From Omphiscola glabra (lineage: Eukaryota > Mollusca > Gastropoda > Lymnaeidae): a stretch of DNA of 64,000 bases. A program made the position numbers and the translations under genes. Under the pieces are notes generated by a model that did not search any database, was not told the DNA's origin, and saw only the letters and a list, made by a program, of their open reading frames with translations. Below are positions 55,443 to 64,000 of this stretch, one piece after another. The stretch is taken from the NCBI GenBank assembly GCA_964017045.1, contig OZ024794.1, positions 28,101,315 to 28,165,314 on the forward strand. The letters are read 5' to 3'. How positions within the stretch are numbered: position 1 is the first letter of the stretch; each line of letters opens with the position of its first letter.

Positions 55443-58059
55443 TTTTGGCAAATAATTATGAAAGTAAAATATATAGAGCCCATACATTTCATTAGGTTTC
55501 TATTTGGAATATAAATTTCAATGTTTTAATTGGTCTATAACACTCAGATTGGAATACTGAATGAACTAATCTTAAGGTATTATTCCTTCAAGGAAATACC
55601 TTAATTTACCTTTATTTTGTGATATTTTTTAAAGTGTGATTGTTAAGATTTTGATATAAATTGCTATTTGTAATTTAGGCCTATACAAACATTCCTAGGA
55701 ATTTAGTTTTAATCTTTGACTGATATCACTTTATCCCACGCTATGTATATTGATATTTTTTGCCTAGTTAAAGTGAGCCTGCTTCATGTTTATTTTTACC
55801 TTAAGTCTGGAGGTGTGTTAAATATGGAAATTTTTGTCATGATCATGTTAGTAAGTCATTTTAAATTTATATTATCTCATCTCATACTAGAGGTGTACTT
55901 CTAAGCCAAAAGGCAAAAGTCTTGTCTAAATCTAATATAATATTCTGATAAAAGTCTTCCAGATTGGTATTTTGCGGTGGGTTTCATACTTTACTTGTAT
56001 TTGTTTGTATTCCAGTAGAAAGTTTATGTAATTTAAAAAAAATAAGTTCTGTGGATATTAGTTCAATTATAAAAAAGGACTGTTGCATATTTTTTTATAT
56101 CTGCTGTGATAATGTTGCACTTTTTTTTTTCTTCAAAATTGTATATATACTGCTGCAGGCTTTATTTCTGTCTTGAAATTATCAATTACATAGTGACTGT
56201 GGAAATGTAGATAGATAACATGTTTTAGTTGTATTTAAAAAAAGCTCCTATTTTTTAAAAAAAAAAAATTCTGAAAAAATGTGTCATTATTTTACTTGGT
56301 CATTTCAAACAAATTTATTTATGCTCCTTCTGCAACTTAATTGTTAAAATCATTTTCCTTTTCTTATCTCCCTTATAATGTTTAAATATAGCTTTTGTTA
56401 AAAAAGATTTGTGATATAAATAAACAATAAATAATATTTGATAATTGTACTGACTAGAAGCCTAGTGAAATAAGTTAGTTCGAAATGCATAGAACTGTTG
56501 AATGCATTTGTAATGTTATATATATATATCCGTGAGAACCAGTTTTTTGTAATATGAATCATATTGACTTATTTCTTTAAATACATTAGCACATATATCC
56601 GTATATTGCTAATTGAAACTAAACTGAAGTAAAACTAAAAAAAAAAAACAGTCGTTAGTGAATTAGTCAAGTATTTCTAAGCATTCCAGAAATTAATCTG
56701 AGTAGATCTGTGTGATTCTTTTGCATTGTCATTTCACATACCGGTACCGGTAGTTAAAATTAAAATTGATTGACATCAATATTTATAAAAGAGTAAGAGT
56801 AATACCTTTGAATGTAAACATTTATGTACCTGGCTATAAAGAAATAATTATTATAATAATTTACATAATTTTTTTTACTGTTAGTGAAGAAATAAACATT
56901 GCAGTTTATTTTAAATTTTGTTATCTTATATATATTTTTTACTGGCCACTTACTATTGATTTCTATTTTTGACATTTTTGTGGGGTTGTTTTTAGTTAAA
57001 AAAACAGTTGAGATTAAAGATGAAAATGGTTTATCATCTAAGTTTAAAATAAAAGAAGCAGTCAGTTTCTCAAACAGTATTATTTCTATATACAACTGAA
57101 TTTAAATATTATGTAATATTTTGTACAAATAATTGAATGTTATTTATGCTTAAAGACTATTCCTTATTTTAGCCTACCGGATAGCTTCATGTTTTCAAAT
57201 CACTTTTTGTTTTTTAATTAGTTTAATATTTATCAAAGTAAATAAAATATTTAAAATTAAATTTTTAAAAATAATAATGATTTACACAATTTTGCATATC
57301 CTTGGAAATACATTCAGTTTTGTTTCAGGTTTAGAAAGTTTCATATTTTAAAAATGACTTGCTTTATCTCCCTCTCTCATGTTTTGGTAAAAATTCTTGT
57401 TTGATAGGCACATATTTGACATTCATTTTTGTTTTTTGTCCAACATATCCCATAAATCAAAATATAATTTGTGATAGGAGCAAGTTTTTAAAATGATTTT
57501 TTAAAATTCTGCCTCATTTTTTTTTTTGTAATATAAAAAAAAAAAGTTACTTTTAAGAATATTTTTCATATTCATTATAACTGCGCCTGTAAACTAAGGG
57601 ACTAATTTACCAGATTTCATTGTGCCATATTTCTGGCCAGGTTTCCTTTCAATAACAATTAACTTCCTTATTGCTTTTTTATGTTCTAGTCCTGAACATA
57701 TATTGTATCAAGCATATTTATTACTTATAAAAGTACAGAAACCTCCAGCTCTAAGTACATTGTTTAAGTGTAGTGTCTTAAAAATTTTCTACATTTAAAT
57801 TATTTCCTGCTTAAATGTTTTGTTGGTGTCAATGTAAATTATTTTATTCTCTTGCTTTGGACTGTTATATTTTTGACAGCTGTTATTTTTAAAATCTCTT
57901 TCGAGATAACTTACATCAATTCATTTTGAATTATAACTCTGTGGACTATTTCCTTTTTTAAAAAAAAAAAAAAAAAAAATTGTATTTTGACAATATTTGA
58001 ATGATGGCTGAGAGACTGAAACTTTTAGTAGTGACAGTTGACCAATTGTTTGTTTACAG
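55443..58059 (+). other. 3' UTR of the HTH tail and following intron
   Basis: Very AT-rich, with short TA repeats near 56520 and A/T homopolymers near 57520-57545 and 57955-57980. No exon is recognised; short frames here lack splice context. Confidence 0.45.
56419..56424 (+). terminator. AATAAA poly(A) signal, HTH tail
   Basis: AATAAA in an AAATAAACAATAAATAA cluster about 1.2 kb after the stop at 55229. It is the first clustered canonical signal I noticed downstream; assignment is tentative. Confidence 0.3.
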
Positions 58060-58358
58060 GTAAAATGGAACCCACAGACACTGACATGAAACCTCCAACA
58101 TTTCAAGTTCCTGGTGTTCCTGTGAGATATTTCAGATGCCCTGTATGCGGCATTGTCATCCGTCACAAGAACAACATTAAGAGACACATGCGCAGACACA
58201 ATGGTGACGTTTTTCAATGTTCCTTCTGTGATTCTACTCAAACTTGCCGCTGGCAGCTGCAGAAACATTTAGAATCAAAGCATTTCATTTTCTCTGTGGA
58301 ATCCCACCAAAGTGACTTGACTCAGGAAGATGAAAAAAAACACCTGAATGATTTTTAA
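58060..58358 (+). CDS. Gene B alternative terminal exon: two-finger C2H2 tail a
   Basis: The acceptor TTGTTTGTTTACAG precedes GT AAA ATG GAA in phase 1, then 98 residues and a stop at 58358. There are two C2H2 fingers: CPVCGIVIRHKNNIKRHMRR-H and CSFCDSTQTCRWQLQKHLES-KH. The HKNN-KRHMRRH pattern resembles the paired fingers of insect BTB-zinc-finger tails such as tramtrack and lola. There is an acidic tail after the second finger. A Met start at 58066 is possible but would leave only the fingers; the phase match with the gene B head favours splicing. It is paralogous to the next exon (58651-58931). Confidence 0.8.
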
Positions 58359-58650
58359 GCCTAATTTCAGGAAGAAGTAACCACGTGGAAAATATTCACA
58401 TTTTAGACAGGTTTGAGTTCATACAAACTGCAAAACAGAAAGCACATGAGAAGAAATAAGAAAGCTTGTTATATTTGCTCAATTTAATCCCCCAAATAGG
58501 CATGTAAAAAATAACATCATTTTCAGTTTTGAAATTGTCCAAAAAGAGAATAGGGAAAAAAAGACAGGTCTCTTAGTGCATGTCTTATTGATCCCTATAT
58601 TAAATGTCTTTTAAGTTGGGCATAAACACAAGCTTTCTTATTTGTTACAG
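58359..58650 (+). other. Intron / 3' UTR between the two-finger tails
   Basis: 292 bases without coding potential. No canonical AATAAA was noted; an AATAAG occurs near 58454. Confidence 0.5.
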
Positions 58651-58931
58651 ATCCCACTACTATGAACAATCCTGATGTAAAACAGCCCTGGTCACAGCAC
58701 TATGTTACTGCCCCTGCAGGTGTTCAACTTCAAGGAGGGCGTCCAGTTCGAAGTTATAACTGTCCCATATGTGGCCTGCTAATCACACACAGAAAGAATG
58801 TCAGGCGTCATATGAGAAAACACACAGGAGAAATGTTTTACTGTGAATTGTGTGAATGGCGAGGGACATGCAGATGGAAAATGCAGAAGCATCGTGAAAA
58901 AAAGCATGCCATTCCTCCCATCAATCCTTAA
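58651..58931 (+). CDS. Gene B alternative terminal exon: two-finger C2H2 tail b
   Basis: The acceptor CTTATTTGTTACAG precedes AT CCC ACT ACT ATG in phase 1, then 92 residues and a stop at 58931. Fingers: CPICGLLITHRKNVRRHMRK-H and CELCEWRGTCRWKMQKHREK-KH. It shares RxxxCP(V/I)CG, RHMR(R/K)H, TCRW-(L/M)QKH and spacing with tail a, so the pair arose by exon duplication. The linker between fingers is HTGEMFYC, close to the canonical TGE(K/R)P(Y/F). An AATAAA about 110 bases after the stop supports a terminal exon. Confidence 0.82.
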
Positions 58932-61900
58932 TTTCTTTGTTAAGAGTCTCAGCCTCTTCTTTTAAAGCTGAAATGTTGTGCAACCTTTTTTTTTTTTTTT
59001 TTTTTTTTTTTTGGGTTTTGTTAAAAGAGGCATAATTTTACAATAAATGGTGTTATCTACCCCCATCTCTAGAGCGAATGTACTGTGTTTTAGGCTTTTG
59101 AAAACTATATTACCTGAATAAATTTTCTTGTACAAAGTCAATGATGGAGTAAAATGCAGTATTATAATTGGATTATGAATTTTATCTTTTGAATTTCAAA
59201 TGTTGATATCCCTACAGTACATTTGGAATTAGCTGTGTATTTTAATTTTTAAAACAGATTCTGTTATATTTTACAATCCTTATAAAACTAGCAAAAGGCC
59301 AGTTTATGATTCTGTTTTCTTATGGTATCTTTTACTTGCTTGTTTTTATTGTTTGAAATTTTAAAGTGCATTTTATGCTCAAATTTAAAAGTAAAGAACA
59401 TGATTTTTTTTTGTTGTTGCTGTATAACTCTACTTCCATTTATAGCTTTGATCTTTAATTTTATAATTAATATCAAATAATGAACCTAATAATAATCTGA
59501 GACCAGCAATCTTTAAAGATAGCACACATATTCAAAACTTCATATATTGTTGGTATTTTTTTATTGTTATTATAAACCTTAGAGGTTTTCTGAAACTGCA
59601 ATGGTTGGTTGCAAGTGTATTTTTAGCCTGCCCTTATAAAATAAATGTAACATTTTAAATGGTTAGTCTTCTAACAGATAGGGCAATTTTAAAAAAAACA
59701 ACTTTGTATATTCTGAATAGTAAGCATGTACTTAAAAATTATTAAAAGTGTGGAATCATCAAGAAAGCCCGAACATTGTTAAGTAGAAATGTCATGATTA
59801 GGTTAAATCAATAAAATCTAAAATATCTTATTGGCAACTATTTGTGGTATATAGTTGGAATAATGACAGAAAATTTATTTTATGTTAATGGTAGTGTTAA
59901 TATATTTTGCATTGAAGAATTGATTTGTAATCTATCATCTGTTGTAATACATTTCAATAAGCTTCCATTTATAGTAAATTTTTACATGAAATTATGTTTT
60001 ATAATTAATTTTGATATAATTAATTAAGAAATTTTGAAATTTCAGTTGCCTGACATTGTATTGATTTATAAATCCTTATGTTGGTCTATCATGTTGTGTG
60101 AACAACAAAGTTATTCTATAAATCTGTTATGATGTTCAGTCTGCTGAATTCTCCACCTACATTTGATCTTTAAAGCTTGAGACATTCAAAAGTATATCTA
60201 TAAAATATGAAAGCTTAGGGCACAAACATTTGTACTAGAATGCAAACAATTTGCTCCTTATATTTACTAGGTTCTTCTTCATATCAAGGGAAAAAGTTGG
60301 TAGCCTCACCAGATTAGTTCATTAGCGTCTAACAAATTATAAATAATCGGTTACTAGAATTTTGCTTTTTTTTTTTTTTTTTTTTTTGACTAACTAGTCA
60401 ATGACAATGAGTTTGTTAGTTGCTGTTTTATATGACTTTGTGATCTTGAAATGATGTTATCCCAACCTTTTAGATTTGAGAACTTAATTGTCCAATCTGG
60501 TAGTCTTTTTGTCAAATACAAATGTTATTTTATATTATTTATATCAGTAGATCATCAGATCAATACCAACATGAAGTAAACTTTAATCTTTGTCCAAATA
60601 CATTTGATATATCCTTGCCAGATGATGGCTTAAAGTTGCCTTTTTTTCATCACATGTAACTTATGGCATAATCAAAAGTGTGTGATATTTAAAAAAAGGA
60701 AATAATTACACAGGGGAAAATATTTAAACATGGTTCGACACACAAGAATACCCTTATTAATATAATTACGAAATGTTTATAAATTTATGTACATAATTTA
60801 ATTTTGTTAGCCAATATTTTGCCACAAATCATAAATTAAGCATTAACTTACTTGTTTTCCACATCTTGGGAAAAGGTTAAATAACATTTATATAAAATTT
60901 GTTTATGTGAAAGTGGAAGGAAAGTATTCTTTTAAAAATTAACAATTCAAAAATAACACTTGTTTCTGTTGAAATTTTGTGTCTTGTACCTAATGAATTA
61001 CATGTTGTCTTGCAGCAGTTTTTGAATTAATAATGAAACTGCTTTTCCCTTTGAAATGTAAATGCATTTATTGTTAATCTGAATGTCCTGAGCTGTTTTT
61101 GATGCTTTTGTAGTATTAAGCAAGTCTACTTTTACTGTTAGTCTTTATAGATCTGTCATCCAAAAATAGCCTAATAAAATGGATTGATATTCAATACATG
61201 TTGCTTTGTTTTGAAGCACTGATTTTGTGCTATCCTTGAGTACTAGTGAATGTGTTGGACACACAGTAAGAGAATAATGGCTTCAATACGGGCAAGGTTT
61301 AAGGTACAAACTCGATATGGGAAGATGCTAGGCAATTAGTTCTTAAAAGGTATAAGATAATTGAATTATAATTTAAATGGTCGCTTAGTTAAACACAGAT
61401 GAACGCTTGAGGTAAAAGCTTTTTAACCGTTGTCAGGCTGACCATAGCCAACTTTCTTATGTATAACATTTCAGCATTTTGTTACAAAATGCAACCTTTT
61501 ATTTCTCCTCTCATACATATTTTTTTTTGGTGGAGTGGGGAGGATGTTCTTTTGACACTAAGTCTGTTATCATTGTTTTAAATTCAATAATCTCCATAAT
61601 TGTCTGCATACCACTAAAACACATGTTTAATGTCTTTCTTTTTTCTAAAACATGCTGACAAATATATATCAAATTTTCAGATTAATGCTTAGTACATCAG
61701 TTATTTGTTCTTAACAAAACAGTAGATAAAATAACTCAGTTACAGTGGTTTAATTTAGTACATTTCTAAATCAAATCATTAATATTTTGTATGGTCCATT
61801 GTCAGTACTCTGTTTTAGGTCAGCACCAAAGTAAAATATTTGCAGGCAATTAGAAAAGAAAGAAATTTAGAAAATATAAGAAAATAAAACTAAGGTTTTT

Positions 61901-62203
61901 TTTCATGAAGAAAATGGCATTTTAGATCAATGGTAAACTAATTGAAAGAATATAAGTGTAAAACTAATCAGCTGGGGATGTCTCATACCCAACGATAAAA
62001 TAGCTAAAGTCTGATTGACTGTATGTGGTGTGATCTACTGATGCTACTTTATTGTGTGCAACATAAAGCTTTTAAATTCTGTGTGGGTTTTTTTTTTAAT
62101 GTTCTGATTCTGATATTCAAATCATCTTATAAAGTAAGCACTCAAAATAAAATTACTATACAGCTGTATTGTAAGAGTGTTGGACTGCAATAAAGCTTGA
62201 GTA
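58932..62203 (+). other. Long AT-rich intron and 3' UTR, no exon seen
   Basis: Includes T runs at about 58987-59012 and 60366-60387 and otherwise AT-rich DNA. No exon, finger motif or repeat family could be supported. Confidence 0.45.
59042..59047 (+). terminator. AATAAA poly(A) signal, two-finger tail b
   Basis: AATAAA about 110 bases after the stop codon at 58931. Confidence 0.45.
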
Positions 62204-62350
62204 GATTAATAAGACGCAATTTGTGTAAATAAAACAATATACAGAGTAGTTTAAGCTTTAACAATGGTTAATTAAAGTATTCTATGCAACCATTATTAAA
62301 GCTTAATCTATATTGTTTTATTTACACAAATTGTTTGTGTCTGATTAATA
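62204..62350. repeat. Near-perfect hairpin (MITE-like)
   Basis: The two arms pair over about 60 bases. A central 25-base block (62218-62242) has an exact complement at 62308-62332, and further pairing extends to TTTAAGCTTTAACAATGGTT against AACCATTATTAAAGCTTAA. The loop is about 18 bases near 62270-62287. It looks like a foldback element; no target duplication was confirmed. Confidence 0.7.
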
Positions 62351-62990
62351 TATGCTGTACCAGTACCATGGTATTGATAAGTTATTGATAATGCATCTTA
62401 AAAAATGTAAAACACATTAGTTAAGTAAACTTTAAGCTCAAACTTGTTGAGCAACCTACTTCATATTCTTCCTTTAAAGTTTCTTACAAAGATGTATTTT
62501 TATATCTCCAGTCCTGACATTCTTTGTATATCTATCTATCTCTTTGGTCATAATGTTGGTAGCACACATACATGCTCATCATCATTCTGTAGCTACAATT
62601 GTAGATAAAAATGTTTGAATACTATATTTTTTTAACAAGTGTCATTTTTAGAATGTTGATAGATTTTTAAAATTAAATATGGACCGTCCAAGGGTTAAAC
62701 CTTTCAGTTAAAAAGAGATAAATTGTGTGTTAATACAGGTGTTGGATGTGAAAAGCAGAATTAGTTGTTTTGTTAAAAAATGCATTTTTTAAAAAAGTGC
62801 ATGAGCATTATGTAGCAGCCATAAAAAAGTAGCCACATTGCACAAAGAATTTGGTCATTTCCTCAGCCTAAATCATATGACCCACTATAATGAAAGAGAT
62901 GAATGTTCTATTAAATAACAAGCCATAGATTAATAACTATTTTGTGGAGGAGCCTTCCTATTTCCAACTCGTATTTGTTGGATCCCTCAG
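62351..62990 (+). other. Intron upstream of the Crypton-like exons
   Basis: AT-rich, no feature recognised apart from the acceptor ending at 62990. Confidence 0.5.
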
Positions 62991-63206
62991 CTAGAGTGGA
63001 GATATCACTGACTGGTCCTCCACCCATTTCAGCCTTGCTGGCTTCCCATGCCCGCCCCCGTCTCATGTCCCCACCATCTCCGGCTGGCTCGATATTTGAC
63101 CTGTCGGTGTCACCTCGGCTATCACTGCAGAACTCACAGAAAGCCAAAGGTCAAGAAATTCTCCACACCATGCGGCAGACCAAATGGGCAGTTGCAAGAG
63201 CTCAAG
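62991..63206 (+). CDS. Gene B candidate tail exon: linker of the Crypton-derived module
   Basis: The acceptor ATTTGTTGGATCCCTCAG precedes CT AGA GTG GAG in phase 1, and the donor is TCAAG|GTAAGT in phase 1 (216 bases, symmetric). It encodes a Pro/Ser-rich, higher-GC segment (RPRLMSPPSPAGSIFDLSVS) ending QTKWAVARAQ, which runs straight into the next exon as E-W-L-S-L. The open frame continues leftwards past the acceptor for about 16 codons, so the 5' boundary could be wrong. Phase and strand match gene B, making it a plausible further tail, but it could equally begin a separate downstream gene. Confidence 0.6.
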
Positions 63207-63548
63207 GTAAGTTTTATGTAGATTTCATTTCTACATGTACATTTAGATTTAGCAAGTTAAATGTAATAGAAATAAGGCAACCTCTTTCTGTGTTAACCAA
63301 AAATGGATAATTTATCATTTCAAAATAATAAACTATTGACAATATTTATTTTTACTAATTGCTTATTTGAGACAGCAGTCACTATTATCATCATTAGGTT
63401 TTTAAAAAAAAAAATAGAATATGTTACAACTGTTCCCTAATATTTAAGGAGATGAAAGAACTAAAAAAATCTTTTGCCCTGGTGTGAATAATTTTTCATG
63501 TCCAAAATTGTGTGACTTGCATTCTTTTTTTCCCCACTTTCCTATCAG

Positions 63549-64000
63549 AATGGCTATCACTCCATGGGATGAATATCAACTTTGAGCAATTCACTGATGA
63601 ACAACTCGACCAGATGCTACTAGGATTCTATACCTCGGGACAGAAAAAAGATGGAGCACCATTCTCTGCAACAGCACTTTTGGCTTTTCGAACTGCCATC
63701 AGTCGTTACCTGAACAACAAGTGTGGCAGGCAGACAAGTATTGCCACGTCCCATAGCTTCAAGCAGTCCAATGCTCTTCTCTCTAGACTCATGGCCACCT
63801 GCATCAAAGTCAACAAAACCATATCTGTCCAAGACATCAAGCTAATGTACACAAGTGGGACACTCTCTTGTGCAAATCCTGAATCACTTCTTTATAAAGT
63901 CTGGTTTGAGCTGCAGATGCATTTCAGAAGCAAAGTTGACTGGAGTAAGGTCCTGGCAGAACATTTCTTCTTTTCACGAAACTCTGCCGGGAAAGTTTCT
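63549..64000 (+). CDS. KIAA1958-like Crypton-derived domain exon, cut by the window end
   Basis: The acceptor CCACTTTCCTATCAG precedes AA TGG CTA TCA in phase 1, and the frame is open to the last base. It reads WLSLHGMNINFEQFTDEQLD, then MLLGFYTSGQKKDG, then FSATALLAFRTAISRYLN. This pattern is characteristic of the KIAA1958/QRICH1/ZMYM group, whose domain derives from Crypton tyrosine recombinases. The part seen corresponds to the helical core-binding half; the catalytic half would lie beyond the window. These domesticated proteins are thought to bind DNA or chromatin, usually without an intact catalytic set, which cannot be checked here. Confidence 0.75.

Noticed and set aside
56760..57099. 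Open frames on both strands
   Set aside because: AT-rich chance frames rich in Ile, Asn, Lys and Tyr with no supporting signals.
58981..59013. Long T run as a retrogene tail
   Set aside because: The neighbouring two-finger exon has an intron acceptor and phase shared with gene B, and no target duplication was seen.
1..64000. CRISPR arrays, operons or bacterial promoters
   Set aside because: Intron-exon structure and repeat content are eukaryotic; no regularly spaced direct repeats of CRISPR type were found.

Overview
This window reads as animal nuclear DNA. Genes are split by GT-AG introns, about two thirds of the bases are A or T, and intergenic and intronic DNA is full of decayed transposons (hAT and mariner-type MITEs, an RTE-like LINE, a tRNA-derived SINE). 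The protein style (multi-C2H2 exons, a psq/CENP-B-like HTH, a Crypton-recombinase-derived domain) and the repeats suggest a lophotrochozoan, most likely a gastropod mollusc. That assignment is inferred from general resemblance; no marker gene settles it.

The main content is one complex locus: two paralogous transcription-factor-like genes arranged head to head. Gene A runs leftwards (minus strand, exons from 41940 down to 6719). Gene B runs rightwards (plus strand, exons from 51850 to beyond the window end). Their first coding exons (41387-41940 and 51850-52629) encode the same N-terminal domain of about 50 residues, 27 of 51 aligned positions identical by hand count. I do not recognise the domain, and it does not look like BTB, ZAD, SCAN or KRAB. 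Each gene then has a series of exons that end in a stop codon and encode different DNA-binding-like modules, so each looks like a shared head joined to alternative tails. This is the architecture of insect lola, mod(mdg4) and fruitless, but with a different head domain.

Gene A: common exons 41387-41940, 38838-38912 and 38485-38541, all ending in phase 1; two large phase-1 terminal exons with lysine/arginine-rich DPE(K/R)Y-type motifs (35895-37558 and 32194-33854); a 23-nt micro-exon (30879-30901) that enters in phase 1 and leaves in phase 0; and six terminal zinc-finger exons (23278-23805, 22359-22868, 20429-20935, 16860-17780, 9053-9592, 6719-7129), all with phase-0 acceptors. The micro-exon is therefore a predicted reading-frame adaptor between the common head and the zinc-finger tails. 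Gene B: head exon, a 192-nt symmetric exon (52948-53139), then phase-1 tails with an AT-hook plus psq-like HTH (54091-55229), two paired-C2H2 tails (58060-58358, 58651-58931), and at the right edge two exons of a KIAA1958-like Crypton-derived domain (62991-63206, 63549 onward).

Between 42 and 51.8 kb lies the presumed promoter and 5' exon region of both genes, heavily invaded by transposon remnants. From 1 to 6.7 kb the window holds a first coding exon of an unrecognised gene (661-930, minus) and repeats. A nearly full-length but broken LINE (11205-14645) sits in an intron of gene A, antisense to it. No rRNA, functional tRNA, CRISPR or bacterial features were seen.
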